A stretch of 64,000 nt of DNA, taken from Pachysolen tannophilus NRRL Y-2460. Lineage: Eukaryota > Ascomycota > Pichiomycetes > Alaninales > Pachysolenaceae. The translations under genes and the position numbers were made by a program. This document shows positions 50,160 through 60,635 of the stretch, piece after piece. Below the pieces are notes generated by a model. That model made no database searches. It worked only from the letters and a program-made list of their open reading frames with translations, and was not told where the DNA came from. Position 1 is the first letter of the stretch; every line of letters begins with the position of its first letter. The stretch is from positions 625,153 through 689,152 of the forward strand of contig KV454016.1 in NCBI GenBank assembly GCA_001661245.1. Reading direction: 5' to 3'.

Positions 50160-51119
50160 CTAAGCAGAGGCCGTAACAGTTGAGTTAGTTCCATTTAAAG
50201 CCGCACTTGCTCCTCTTACTAAGCCATCGGCTTTATTTTCAGCTGCATCAGCAACATTGGAAGTTTGGCTTTGAGCAGAACCTCTAAGAGCACCAACTCT
50301 TGAAATAACTGGTTCAACCATTGGTCTTAAACTAGACAATGCTTCATTAGACAATTTTCTAGATGTTTCAACAAATGCTTTTGATTGAGAATTTTGTGAG
50401 TTGGATAGTTCATCTTTGTATACTGTAGAAATATGAACTGATACATGAGAAGGAATATGCAAGAATGATCCAGCGGCTGATGACACTTTTGGTTTAGCTC
50501 TTTCATATATTGTTGAAGTTAAAAAATACAATTTTTCAATTTCATCCTTGTCTTCAACAATTGCTGATTCATTATTAATGACATTACTTGTTTCTTCTGC
50601 AACTTTTTCAGCACCATCTGCTGCAAAATATGTATCTCTTACGGATTCAAGTCTTTTGTTAATTGGAGCAAAAATGAACCCTAATCTTGAAGCCACAGCA
50701 AGCCTTACCGAAGAGCTAACTGAATTAATTCTCTTGACAATAGAGTTAACTCCATCATGGTATCTTTTAGAAAATGCTGATCTAACAGATTTAACAATGT
50801 TTGAAGGTCTTAAGGCTTCAATCAATTCACTCAAGGTAATCTTTGTGATATATGGATAAAATTTATCCAAATTTGTTAAAACCTGCTCATCAAATACCGA
50901 ATCAACATATTTAATAGCATTTTTCAATGGCGTCACGTACGCAACATACGTAGCAACATATTTAACCAATAAGCTCAAGTAATTAAAGATAAAGCTAATA
51001 GCAGCAATTGAAGACAAGTAAGCAACAATGTCATGAACAAGCGGGTAAGCTGATAAATGTGACAAGGATGGTGAAGCATCAATAAATGATACTGCTTTTT
51101 CAATATTACTTTCCGACAT
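50160..51119 (-). CDS. PLN1: Lipid-droplet perilipin-like protein Pln1/Pet10
   Basis: Pln1 (Pet10) coats and stabilises lipid droplets during triacylglycerol storage. The 319-aa product (S. cerevisiae 283) shows the family plan. The N-terminal part is amphipathic with a hydrophobic segment (VHDIVAYLSSIAAISFIFNYLSLLVKYVATYVAYVTPLKNAIKYVDSV), then KITLSELIEALRPSNIVKSVRSAFS. Long amphipathic 11-mer-like helices follow (RLAVASRLGFIFAPINKRLESVRDTYF), and the C terminus is Ala/Ser-rich. Identity is by the order of these blocks; there is no catalytic motif to confirm it. Confidence 0.8.
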   Translation of the reverse strand: MSESNIEKAVSFIDASPSLSHLSAYPLVHDIVAYLSSIAAISFIFNYLSLLVKYVATYVAYVTPLKNAIKYVDSVFDEQVLTNLDKFYPYITKITLSELIEALRPSNIVKSVRSAFSKRYHDGVNSIVKRINSVSSSVRLAVASRLGFIFAPINKRLESVRDTYFAADGAEKVAEETSNVINNESAIVEDKDEIEKLYFLTSTIYERAKPKVSSAAGSFLHIPSHVSVHISTVYKDELSNSQNSQSKAFVETSRKLSNEALSSLRPMVEPVISRVGALRGSAQSQTSNVADAAENKADGLVRGASAALNGTNSTVTASA

Positions 51120-51654
51120 CTTATCAAAATAAAAATGAAATTATAATTTATTCAATTGATTCTCAATTGGTACCAAAATATGAAATATTTGAAAAAAAAA
51201 AAAATAAAAACAAAGAAATGGGAGAGCTGGGTTTGTTCTAACTTTTATCTCTTAATTAATTAAACTAAGTTTTTTTTTTTTTTTCTTCTTTTTTTTGCCT
51301 TTTGGTTACCTCTATTAAAACAAAGAAAAAAGAAAAAAAATAAAAATGGAAAAGAAAAGTTATTTAAATTTGCAAATTAATACACAGATGAAAACTGATT
51401 AGACAATTAATTATTTTAATAAGCGCTTTAATGATAATGAAATTTAATTAAAAGATAAGATTAAAAAAGTGGCACAGAAATAAAAAAATGCATTTTTTAT
51501 CTTTTTTATAGCTTTCTTTGCTTGCTCAAAAGAGGAAGAAAAATATTTTGAAAAACATGTGAAAATCTACAGATAACCGCATCGAGACATTTTGTAATAT
51601 TGGCCACTACCAGAGTGCAAGACGAAGACTAGGAACAAGACTAGGAAAAGTCAG
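51120..51654. other. Intergenic: PLN1 promoter, VPS26 3' flank
   Basis: Long T and A tracts (about 51270-51300). No gene or strong repeat is seen. Confidence 0.5.
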
Positions 51655-52611
51655 TCAGTCTCTATATAGTACTATTTCACTTTGTTTGAAATACCTTCTA
51701 GCGTCTTCATCTATTAAGACCAAGCTTAAAAAGGTTCTTGTAGAGAATTTCTTGTTGACGTCGCGATAAGTTGGGGTTAAGTCGAACCCTCCAAGAAATA
51801 ATCTGATTGGTATTGTTTCACCTTTAACAGGGGCGCCGTCCATTATTTCAAACCTTACAACTGTTTCGCTATCGGATAATTGATTTGGAGGACTTCCCAC
51901 GGTTTCTCTTCTAATTAAGGATAGCTCCATATGCTTTATCTTGAGTCTTACTAGTAGGAAATAAATTCTGCCAACTATAACATCTTTTAGCGAATATTTA
52001 CTTTTAGAATATTCGAATTCTATATGAAGACAGTCTTCGATACCAACATCCATTTTCACCGTCTGGTTGTTACTGACAAGACTACTACTTCCATTGCCAC
52101 TTGTAGAGCCATTCGTCGAAGCTTCTCCATTTTCTTGGGAGGCTATCTGATTATGCTGATATACCCACAATTCTTTTTCTCTCAAGATATCTGTACTTTT
52201 CCTATTAACTGTCACCTTAACATAATATCTCAACCGAACATTTGTCCCTCTATAACTTTCAAACTGTTTTTCTACATTTCTGAATTCAAACAGAAAAGTT
52301 TCAGAATGTCTTAAATCCCCAGGTGATACCAATTCAGTGGTCAAGGTTAAAAATTCATCATTCTTAATACTATCCAGTGTTGTCTCTATAGCACCTAATA
52401 ACTGAACTTTGATTCCCTGATGTTCAATCCTCTTATTATCAATAACTCTTACTGTAACTTGCCCCCGAACAGTTTCCCCATCTTCATATAACGGTAACTT
52501 TTCTTTTCTACCTTTTGAATTCTTAACTTCAACATGCTCTCTTACATCTTCATTATCCAATCTAATCTCAATATCCAATGGGGCTTTCCAAAAAATGGAC
52601 GACATCGCCAT
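51655..52611 (-). CDS. PEP8: Retromer subunit Vps26
   Basis: Vps26 (yeast Pep8) is an arrestin-fold subunit of retromer, which with Vps35 and Vps29 returns the Vps10 receptor from endosome to Golgi. The 318-aa product carries the whole fold. The N-terminal half has FWKAPLDIEIRLDNEDVREHVEVK, LPLYEDGETVRGQVTVRVIDNKRIEHQGIKVQLLG and SYRGTNVRLRYYVKVTVNRKSTDI. The C-terminal half has GIEDCLHIEFEYSKSKYSLKDVIVGRIYFLLVRLKIKHMELSLIRRE and GGFDLTPTYRDVNKKFSTRTFLSLVLIDEDARRYFKQSEI. A second ATG two codons in (MAMSS) could also be used. Confidence 0.95.
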   Translation of the reverse strand: MAMSSIFWKAPLDIEIRLDNEDVREHVEVKNSKGRKEKLPLYEDGETVRGQVTVRVIDNKRIEHQGIKVQLLGAIETTLDSIKNDEFLTLTTELVSPGDLRHSETFLFEFRNVEKQFESYRGTNVRLRYYVKVTVNRKSTDILREKELWVYQHNQIASQENGEASTNGSTSGNGSSSLVSNNQTVKMDVGIEDCLHIEFEYSKSKYSLKDVIVGRIYFLLVRLKIKHMELSLIRRETVGSPPNQLSDSETVVRFEIMDGAPVKGETIPIRLFLGGFDLTPTYRDVNKKFSTRTFLSLVLIDEDARRYFKQSEIVLYRD

Positions 52612-52668
52612 TAAAAAGTCCTAAATTACCTCCACTTATTAAAATAGATAAAAGCTTACTTGCTATAA

Positions 52669-52707
<39 letters not shown>

Positions 52708-52954
52708 ATATAGATATTATTTAATATTGTAATTAAAACCTATTTCTTCAACAGGTCGGTCATAAAAAGCTAATAGTTCAACAGGATTCAGTAGTGTGAA
52801 AACCAAAATACTTACGCTAGTATTACAAAAGCCTATATAACATTAATGAAGAATCAAAAAGAAAATATATATATATATAAAAACATAAAGGTAATCCTGA
52901 GACACCGTATTCGAAGTAAAATAAAATAATACACAGCTGTTTTTCTGTTATTCG
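52612..52954. other. Intergenic: VPS26 promoter, ULS1 3' flank
   Basis: A (TA)n run at about 52673-52705. Nothing else of note. Confidence 0.55.
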
Positions 52955-55900
52955 TCAGTTTTCTTGATTTAAAGTATTCAAACCAAACAAGAACTCAATT
53001 TCTCTTCTACCCAATCTTGAAATATTAGCAAATCCTTCTTTATCCAATGCAGAGTTAACAATGGTCCTCTTCTTTTCTTGTAACTCTTGAATTCTGTCTT
53101 CAACAGTTCCCTTGATTAGCAATCTATGGATGAATACCTCTCTCTGTTGTCCAATCCTATGTGCCCTGTCCATGGCCTGTTCTTCCACATAAGGATTCCA
53201 AAAAGGATCCATGATAATGACATGATTTGCGCACGTCAAAGTTAAACCTACATTACCTGCTTTTAAAGATAAAAGCAATACTCTTTTCTCTGTTGTACTG
53301 TAAAACTTTCCAATAACATGGTTTCTTTGATCAGCAGTCATGGATCCATCATATCTTAGCCACTGTATATTCTCTTTATCCAACACAATTTGCATCACAT
53401 CAAACAATAAAGTAAATTGACTAAATATAAGAATTTTTTCATTTGGATCTTTCAGTAAAATTTCCTTGATTAACTTAATTACCATATCTATCTTAGCACT
53501 TGATTTAAATTCACCTCCTTCTTCTTCTATTAACCTAATTATTTTCTTTTTCTTATCAGTTAATTTCCCAGTAACTTCACTGCTTTCATAGGAGTTTTCT
53601 AAATCAATATCTGAAAGATGTTGATTTTGAACTTTATCAAAAATATCAAAAGGTATAACCTTTGATTCAAGACATTCTGCTCGACAATGTAAACATTTTG
53701 CTATTCTTCCACCATTATTGGTTTCCTTATCTTGAAATCGTTCAAAAAATGAATCTACACATTCATTACAAATTAAATGGCCACAAGGCGTTAAAATGGA
53801 AATATTTTCAGATGATGGTGAATCAAAGCAAATAGGACAAGCAAACCCATTACCAATATTGGTGTTGACTCTTCTGACAGTATCAGAATTAAAGGTTCTA
53901 GCGATTGCAGTCTTGCTCTTCCAGTTATTAACAATATTCCTTCTATCACCAATTTTTACCAAATAATTATGACAACAAGCCTGCCTCAACCTTAGTAATA
54001 AAGTTAACATACTACTATAATTTCCAACAGAACCTTTAGAATTTAACATTTTTTCAGCTCTTTGTTTCGAAGAAGTTTCTAATGAAAAATAAAAATCATT
54101 TTCATATTCATACATATCAACATGATCAATAACAATACTACGTGGTGGTAATTTTAAAATAGGTTGACCATCAATTTCCATATCTTTGGTTCTTCTCAAT
54201 AGTATAGCTTTTAAAAGTGCTTGTAATTTTTTCATAGCACGACTTGTATCAAACTCATCATACTTGTCAGTATTCTGTTGTCTAATTGGAAGAAAAATAT
54301 CACTTCTAAATTTTTGTTCATCGTTATAGGGCTTGATTTGTAAAAATCTAATCAAAGAATATAATTCATCAATACTATTTTGCATGGGAGTACCAGACAA
54401 GCACCACCTATATTTGGCCTTTAATAAAGCAACTGCCTTCGAGCTCTGAGTCAGTTTGTTTTTAACCCATTGTGCTTCATCAAGAATAGCACGATAAAAA
54501 ACAGCATCTTTTGTAAAAAATGGACTTTCGTACTCTTGGCCTCCACTGTTTGGGTGTGGTAAAACTGTAGATTTCTTAGCCAACTTTGCTTGCTCAATTG
54601 CAAGTTTAAAATGTTTTTTCATTTCTGATGCCAAAGTACCATAAGAAACCAAGACGAAATCATATTTTTTCAAATGCTTGAAAGAAGGTAATTTGTCTTT
54701 GTGATAAATGAAAACTTTGATTGGTGTTTTGATTTTAGACAAGAGTTCTGCTTGCCATTGTTGTAAAAGGGCAATTGGAGCAACTATGAGATTTGTTTTC
54801 AAATTTGGATCCAGAGAAGTATGAGCAAGCATCAAGGAAATTGTTTGAACAGTTTTCCCTAAACCCATATCATCTGCTAAGATACCACCCTTTTTCACAG
54901 ATTCTTCCATATCTATAAGCCAAGAAAGACCAATTTTCTGATGTTTTAACAAAGTTACAGTTAAATCTTTAGGCATATCTTTAATATCCTTTTCGTAATG
55001 TTCATCGGGTTTGATTGTGTTTAACAATTGTTGAAGGTTGGATGAGTCATCCGTCATAGTATATACATTCTGAGCATATCCAGTATGTCCATTCTGTACT
55101 TGCTGGTTCATTATTGCATTTTGATACCTTTGCTCGTAATCATTAATATCATTACGATTGTGATTGTGATTGTGATTGTGATTGTGATTGTGATTGTGTA
55201 AAGAAGTTCGAGAGGCCACCATACTACTAAAAGTTAGAAATTTATTTTTTGCTTCCTGAGCCCTAATTTCTAATTCATTGAGTTTAACCTTGTTAATTTT
55301 CTGATATCTCTCAAGATTGATAAGATGTGATCTTTTAACTTCACGAACTCTATTTATTGTTGGGTCGTTTCCTAAAAGGACTTCCAAAGCCCTCATGATT
55401 GCTTCTATTTGCCTATCTGCAGAGGTAATATTTTGTCTCAAGTCAATAGCTTTTGATTCCCATGAGTTATATTCTCTCCTCAATCTTTCCTTTTCTATAT
55501 ATTCATTTCTTAAATTTTCATTATCTGTGGTAGTATTTATGTTCAGTGTTGTTGAAGAAGTTCCAACTCCATCATTAGGATATGAAAAACTACTCATGAC
55601 TTGATCAAAATAAGAGGGCATTCCAGAAGTTCCATTATTGGAATCATATGGAGGTCGCTGAAACTGTTGAGGATACTGCTGTTCTTGAGTAGGTTTGCTT
55701 AAAATTTTCCAACCTGTAATTTCAATATCATCATCACTTTCATCGGAAGTATCTGCTAATGAAATTGAAGTGGGCCCATTATTATTATTATTTGTAATGT
55801 TATACGTATCATTATTATCAGCAACAGTATTATTATTTGGCTGATATTCAAAACCATAAACTTCTGAATCATCTTCATTCGTCAAATCTATTAAAGGTGG

Positions 55901-56416
55901 ATCAATTTTTTGCTTTTTCGATGGAATAGTTGACAAGGCTAATGAAGGCTTGTTCTTTACTCCAGCATTTGAATTCGGCACAAAAATTGTTTCTGTGCTA
56001 TTAACATTATTATTATTACCAACATTAGAAAATGAATCATTCATAAAGCCATTCAAAACATTCTTATTATCAGTAGTATTACCGGGATAATTATTATTCA
56101 TAAGATTTCGATGTAATTCATTGCCATGCGTTTCGGGTACAATATTAATATTATTATTATTTGAATTTGGTAAAGTGTTAATACGAATATTATTCACATT
56201 ACTAAAACTATTACTGTTGCTAATAAAAGGACTATGTGAAGCTGCACTTGCAGATTCTGACGCCACCACCTGTGTTCCTGCCGATGTTGACCTTGATTTA
56301 AAACTCTCCACTTCCATATTCTTACAAATAATTTCATCATCGGTAACAGATAAATCCGAATCTACTAGTTCGACAATCTCCGATTCCTTTAATTTTGAAC
56401 AAGCTTCAATGTCCAT
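52955..56416 (-). CDS. ULS1: Swi2/Snf2-family RING translocase, SUMO-targeted (Uls1)
   Basis: Uls1 is a nuclear DNA translocase and SUMO-targeted ubiquitin ligase candidate. The 1153-aa product is shorter than S. cerevisiae Uls1 (1619). The long Asn-rich N terminus carries SUMO-interaction-like stretches (EIVELVDSD, PPLIDLTNEDDSE, DDDIEITGW). The helicase begins near residue 490: ADDMGLGKT (about 515), DEAQ (about 645). A C3HC4 RING (CPICFD...CGHLICNECVDSFF...CLHCRAEC, about 860-920) is inserted before the second helicase half. That half ends with WNPYVEEQAMDRAHRIGQ (about 1087). The inserted RING separates it from Rad54-type remodelers; Rad5 and Rad16 are alternatives, but they lack these SIMs and Rad5 has a HIRAN domain, which is absent here. 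A His-Asn repeat lies near residue 410. Confidence 0.87.
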   Translation of the reverse strand: MDIEACSKLKESEIVELVDSDLSVTDDEIICKNMEVESFKSRSTSAGTQVVASESASAASHSPFISNSNSFSNVNNIRINTLPNSNNNNINIVPETHGNELHRNLMNNNYPGNTTDNKNVLNGFMNDSFSNVGNNNNVNSTETIFVPNSNAGVKNKPSLALSTIPSKKQKIDPPLIDLTNEDDSEVYGFEYQPNNNTVADNNDTYNITNNNNNGPTSISLADTSDESDDDIEITGWKILSKPTQEQQYPQQFQRPPYDSNNGTSGMPSYFDQVMSSFSYPNDGVGTSSTTLNINTTTDNENLRNEYIEKERLRREYNSWESKAIDLRQNITSADRQIEAIMRALEVLLGNDPTINRVREVKRSHLINLERYQKINKVKLNELEIRAQEAKNKFLTFSSMVASRTSLHNHNHNHNHNHNHNRNDINDYEQRYQNAIMNQQVQNGHTGYAQNVYTMTDDSSNLQQLLNTIKPDEHYEKDIKDMPKDLTVTLLKHQKIGLSWLIDMEESVKKGGILADDMGLGKTVQTISLMLAHTSLDPNLKTNLIVAPIALLQQWQAELLSKIKTPIKVFIYHKDKLPSFKHLKKYDFVLVSYGTLASEMKKHFKLAIEQAKLAKKSTVLPHPNSGGQEYESPFFTKDAVFYRAILDEAQWVKNKLTQSSKAVALLKAKYRWCLSGTPMQNSIDELYSLIRFLQIKPYNDEQKFRSDIFLPIRQQNTDKYDEFDTSRAMKKLQALLKAILLRRTKDMEIDGQPILKLPPRSIVIDHVDMYEYENDFYFSLETSSKQRAEKMLNSKGSVGNYSSMLTLLLRLRQACCHNYLVKIGDRRNIVNNWKSKTAIARTFNSDTVRRVNTNIGNGFACPICFDSPSSENISILTPCGHLICNECVDSFFERFQDKETNNGGRIAKCLHCRAECLESKVIPFDIFDKVQNQHLSDIDLENSYESSEVTGKLTDKKKKIIRLIEEEGGEFKSSAKIDMVIKLIKEILLKDPNEKILIFSQFTLLFDVMQIVLDKENIQWLRYDGSMTADQRNHVIGKFYSTTEKRVLLLSLKAGNVGLTLTCANHVIIMDPFWNPYVEEQAMDRAHRIGQQREVFIHRLLIKGTVEDRIQELQEKKRTIVNSALDKEGFANISRLGRREIEFLFGLNTLNQEN
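55154..55198. repeat. (GATTGT)n hexamer repeat, coding His-Asn repeats in ULS1
   Basis: About seven GATTGT units on +, read as (HN)n on the ULS1 strand, upstream of the helicase domain. Likely length-variable. Confidence 0.9.
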
Positions 56417-56809
56417 ATTTCTAAACGGAAAAAAAAAAGAAAGAAAAAGGGGATTAAAATATAAACTCTATCGAGTTCACTGAATTCGATGGAATCTCTA
56501 TTAGTTCCAAACCCTAACTATAGATTCTTTTTTTTGATAATTATAATAATAATAATATATTATTTTGCTTTATCATTTACAAGAGGTTTATCACATATTT
56601 TAGTTAGTTATAAAGTGTAAAAAAAACCCCAAACTTATACCTTGTTTACACGTCTTTTCATGTTTTAGATTAACAAGATTGTTTGTAAGAAGAATGGGAT
56701 TAATATTATTATATGATCATTTATTTATAAGTTATTATACCACATATATAGAGTAACCAGTTGCAATTAATTGAGCTGCTGAGGTTGGAATTACATTAAT
56801 AAGGATGCA
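56417..56809. other. Intergenic: ULS1 promoter, SEC72 3' flank
   Basis: AT-rich, with AATAAT repeats near 56545-56562. No gene is seen. Confidence 0.5.
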
Positions 56810-57493
56810 TTAATTTTTTTTTTCTTCTTCTTTTTCTTCTTGAATTTCAACTTCATCTTCATATACGACTTTAATATAATAATCTTCACCATTTTGTTTT
56901 GAAATTTCTTTTAAAATATTTTCCAATTCTTCTTTTAATTTTTTATGATCTTGATTAAATGATAATCCTCTTTCAAAATCCGATTTTGCTTCAATTAAAT
57001 TTCCCAATTTGAAATTACTTAATCCTCTTCTTAAATGACTTTCTGGAACACTTGCAGCCAAACTACATAATAAATCTGCATCATTAAAAGAATCTATATA
57101 ATCACCATTCAAGTAATAAGCTTCAGATCTTCCAATTAAAAAAATTATAAATTCTTGTAAAGTCATTTGGAAACTTTCAAATTTTGGTCTTCTAAAATTC
57201 ATCTCCATTCCAACTGAAAATTGTTTTATTGCTTCTGGATATTTTTTCTCCTTCATTGATTTCACTGCTGAATCATGCATTTTCTTCATCAACGCAGAAA
57301 GATGTTTATTATAACTTTGAGGAGTTGGAGCTTTTGGAATATCTGTATTTGCAGAAATTAATTCTGCTGCTAAAGTATTAAGTTGAGTGATTTCTAATTG
57401 TAAATCTTTCCATTCTGATTTAGAAACATCTTCAGTCAAAGATATCTTTTTCGTTGTTGAATCATACGTTATAGGTAAATAATAATCTGTCAT
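56810..57493 (-). CDS. SEC72: Sec63 complex subunit Sec72
   Basis: Sec72 is a peripheral cytosolic subunit of the Sec62/63 post-translational translocon at the ER and binds Hsp70 tails. The 227-aa product (S. cerevisiae 193) has the N-terminal beta-rich part (YYLPITYDSTTKKISLTEDVSKSEW...LNTLAAELISANTDIPKAPTPQSYNKHLSALMKKMHDSAV). A TPR region follows (KKYPEAIKQFSVGMEMNFRRP, LIGRSEAYYLNGDYIDSFNDADLL, SHLRRGLSNFKLGNLIEAKSDFERGL), then an acidic tail. The ATG at 57493 is chosen over a TTG seven codons upstream. Its divergent neighbour is HRI1. Confidence 0.92.
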   Translation of the reverse strand: MTDYYLPITYDSTTKKISLTEDVSKSEWKDLQLEITQLNTLAAELISANTDIPKAPTPQSYNKHLSALMKKMHDSAVKSMKEKKYPEAIKQFSVGMEMNFRRPKFESFQMTLQEFIIFLIGRSEAYYLNGDYIDSFNDADLLCSLAASVPESHLRRGLSNFKLGNLIEAKSDFERGLSFNQDHKKLKEELENILKEISKQNGEDYYIKVVYEDEVEIQEEKEEEKKN

Positions 57494-57778
57494 ATCCTCT
57501 GTTATTCGTTTCAATAAATAAATAACAATTAATTAATTAATTGTTCTTTGTTTTATTTTATTATTATTTTATTTTTTCAACAAATTAATTGTTACATTTA
57601 AAATCATGGTAGTGTGTAAGTGGTGTAAACATAGGCGTACGTACAGATTTCTGCTTCTCTTTGGCCTATATTCATTCAATGAATAAAGTAGATAAATAAA
57701 ACTAATGAGCCAAAAAAGATAGATATTTGTGATAGTTGAGATAATAGAAATAATAGAGATAATTGGGATATTAGAATC

Positions 57779-58519
57779 ATGACAGTAGTTTCAAAAAGAG
57801 TTTCAATTCAATGGCCTCCAGAAGATGCATCAGAGCCAACTACTACAATGGTTTTCACAGCTCCAAGTGATAAATTTGTAGATTTACGTCCATTAAAAAT
57901 CCCACAAACTGAAAAAGAAGAAAAATTTCCATTTGAATGGGCTATAGTAGGTTATGAACAAGTTTTACCAGAAAATAAAATTCAATTCCATCATACTATG
58001 GATTCTAGATTGGTTAACGAGATTTATTACCTGAAAAAAAATAATTTATTATTACCTTCTACAGAGGATACTCCTGATATTGGTCATTTTACCACACTAC
58101 CAAATGGAGATAAAAGAGAAGATGGTGAAATGCTTAATATTGCAACTGGTAAGATCCAACCATACATCGAAATCTGGAGAAGTTTAGACCTTACAAGAGC
58201 TACTCCTGATTCCCCCATTGCTCTGTCGGAACAACAAGATGTTCCTACAGTTAAATGTATTGTTCTTGAAGTCAATGATGATATTTACGAAGGTAGGTTT
58301 ATTATAATAGGTAATTGGGCTCAAGGAATTTTAAATAATAAGAAAACTGACTACAATGAAAATTATTCATCTTCCATGTCTTGTATCAGAGTATACTTCC
58401 GCAACAACAAATGGGAACCACTTGTAGAATATGGAATCGATATAGAAAAATTTCCTGTTGGATTCACTGGAAAAATCGGTGACTATCAAGGTATTTGGAA
58501 ATGTATAGAGTTATCGTAA
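57779..58519 (+). CDS. HRI1: Hri1-like protein
   Basis: Hri1 is a yeast protein of unclear function with two beta-barrel-like halves; it is reported to interact with Sec72 and the kinase Hrr25. The 246-aa product matches the family length (244). Conserved parts are SIQWPPEDASEPTTTMVFTA with FVDLRP at the N terminus; FEWAIVGYEQ; the HFTTLPNGDKREDGEMLNIATGKIQPYIEIWRSLD block; and EGRFIIIGNWAQGIL with FTGKIGDYQGIWKCIEL at the end. It starts 285 bp from the SEC72 start, in the opposite direction, so the two share a promoter region. Confidence 0.92.
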   Translation: MTVVSKRVSIQWPPEDASEPTTTMVFTAPSDKFVDLRPLKIPQTEKEEKFPFEWAIVGYEQVLPENKIQFHHTMDSRLVNEIYYLKKNNLLLPSTEDTPDIGHFTTLPNGDKREDGEMLNIATGKIQPYIEIWRSLDLTRATPDSPIALSEQQDVPTVKCIVLEVNDDIYEGRFIIIGNWAQGILNNKKTDYNENYSSSMSCIRVYFRNNKWEPLVEYGIDIEKFPVGFTGKIGDYQGIWKCIELS

Positions 58520-58863
58520 TTTTTCCAAATAAGTAGTAAATATTAAATCAGTATTATTATTATTATTACTTTATCTGGTTTAGTTAATAGTTAATGATAA
58601 GAGTATATTTTGGTAGTGCTCTAAATTACCAAAAAAAGTTTTTTTTTTTTTTGTTTTTGGTATTTTTTTCGGGTAATTTTTTTTTGTTGATCGAACAAAA
58701 AAGTTATTTTTTTATCTAGAAGCTCTCTCGTAATAATAATAGGAAATTTTTTATCTAATATAAATCTATACATTTGAATAATAATAATAATAATAATAAA
58801 ATTAAAAATAAAAAAAATTTAATATATATTTATATTATTATCAATTTGAAGAAAGAATTCATT
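58520..58863. other. Intergenic: HRI1 3' flank and ERV14 promoter
   Basis: T-rich tracts (58640-58690) and an ATAATA repeat (about 58778-58798) just before the ERV14 start. No gene is seen. Confidence 0.5.
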
Positions 58864-59475
58864 ATGTCAGGAGCAGCTCTGTATGTATTAATTTAAAATC
58901 AGAGAAAATTGATCTGATCTTGCTGAATTTGAATTTTTTTTTTTGCTTTGCTTTTGGCTTTATTTTATTATTATTAATTTTAGCAAACAAATAAATATTC
59001 AAATGTTCAAATAAAGATTTTAATTTTAGGAATTCAAGTTACTAACGTTAATGATATATAATGTTGTTGAATGTTTAGGCTTTTCATTTTTTCAGTCATA
59101 GTTAACTGTGTTAACTTATTCTTGCAAGTTTTTTTCACAATCATGTATAGTGATTTGGAATGTGATTATATTAATCCAATTGAATTATGTAACAAGTTGA
59201 ACAAATATATCATTCCTGAAGCTGCATTACAAGGATTGCTATCAATATTATTTTTAATTAACGGCTATTGGTTTACTTTTCTCTTGAACCTGCCATTGCT
59301 TGCATTTAATATCAACAAAGTTTATAACAAAAATCATTTACTCGATGCTACTGAAATTTTTAGAACTTTATCAAAACATAAGAGAGAATCTTTTTTCAAA
59401 TTGGGTTTCCATTTGTTGATGTTCTTTTACTACTTGTATCGTATGATTGTCAGTCTTGTTGCTGATGAATTATAA
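58864..59475 (+). CDS. ERV14: COPII cargo receptor Erv14 (cornichon family); one intron
   Basis: Erv14 packs many plasma-membrane proteins into COPII vesicles at the ER. Exons: 58864-58880 (17 nt) and 59079-59475; 137 aa, as in S. cerevisiae (138). The intron has a GTATGT donor, TACTAAC at 59040-59046 and a TTTAG acceptor. Joined, the N terminus reads [29 protein letters not shown], which lines up with the cornichon start. Further landmarks are [68 protein letters not shown]. Three to four membrane helices are present. Erv15 is the alternative paralogue name. Confidence 0.95.
58881..59078 (+). other. Intron of ERV14 (198 nt)
   Basis: Canonical GTATGT, TACTAAC and TAG. It follows a 17-nt first coding exon and interrupts a CTG leucine codon after its second base. 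Confidence 0.93.
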
Positions 59476-60635
59476 AAAAAAAAAAATTATCAAAAGATAA
59501 AAAGAGTAGATGCAACATTCATGAGAATCTGCATTGAGCAAAAGAAAGGAAGGAAAGAAGATAAAAAAAAAAAAAGAAGAGAGAGAGAGAGAAAGAGAAG
59601 AAGTACATTAAAGGGAGTAATATTAAGTATGTTTACTTTATGTAAATGAAAACTAGTTTTGTTTAATTTGTGATTATAGAAGGGTTCTGTGTGTGTTTTT
59701 TTTTTTTTTTTATTTTTTTTTATATATATATATATATTTTTATTTTTATTTTATTACTTTTTTCTTTTTTTTCTTATTTTGTTGTTAGTTGTATCTTTGT
59801 TAATCAATCAATCATTCATAAATTTTCTATATTTTTTTTATTTTTTTTTTTTATATTATTGAGGTTTCTTCCCATCTATCTATTTTTCAGTATTTCAATT
59901 ATTTTAATTCTTTTTTTTTTTTTCAACACTCCTCTTATTCTATCTTCCTGTATTTTGTTTTTGTTTTTTTTTTTTTGAATTGACAATCAGAGCACTTTAC
60001 CAATACATATCCAAAGTTTTAGTTGAGACATATTGACTAAATCTATCTCTACACATCAAGACCCTTTAATATATATTAATATTGTAGCTAAATGCGCGCG
60101 TTTTATCTTTCTCATGTGTTTGAAAAATTGAAAATTTAAAGAAATTAGAAAAAAAAAGTTCAAACAAATTTACTTAGATACTATAAAAATTTCCCTTTTG
60201 GTAACAACTCGCATAATATAGTTTAAATACTTTTACAACTAATGTTTAATTAATAATTTTTATTTGAATTGAATCAAAGAAACCGAGAAAATAATGGATG
60301 AATTTTAACATCCAAAAGCTTTCCACTTTTTACCGAAAGAACCTTTTTATTTTCTTTTTTAGGTCGAAATCTAATCTGATGTTTCCCCTTTTTTTTTACA
60401 ACTTTAAACTTACCTTTTTCGTTATTGTAAATTTGGAAAGAAATGAATAAGGTTTGTTTTATGTAGAGAATTAAGATTAATCACCTTAGTTCTATGTTAT
60501 GCTAGATAATCTTTCCAAGGTTTAAATTCTTCTTAATATCTATAACTTGAAGAGGGGATAACTTTTTGTTGAAAAAAAAGAAAAAAACACAACATGACTT
60601 CAAAGTCTTTCAGCTAGATAAAAAAAAGTCATAAA
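59476..60635. other. Intergenic: ERV14 3' flank and lipase promoter
   Basis: A GA microsatellite (about 59576-59602), very long T tracts with (TA)n (about 59697-59960) and an AT-rich promoter. T-rich sequence opens a Phe-rich frame (59670-59978) that is not a gene. Confidence 0.6.

Noticed and set aside
59670-59978. 102-codon Phe/Ile-rich frame
   Set aside because: Produced by long T and TA tracts; no conserved residues, no normal codon use.
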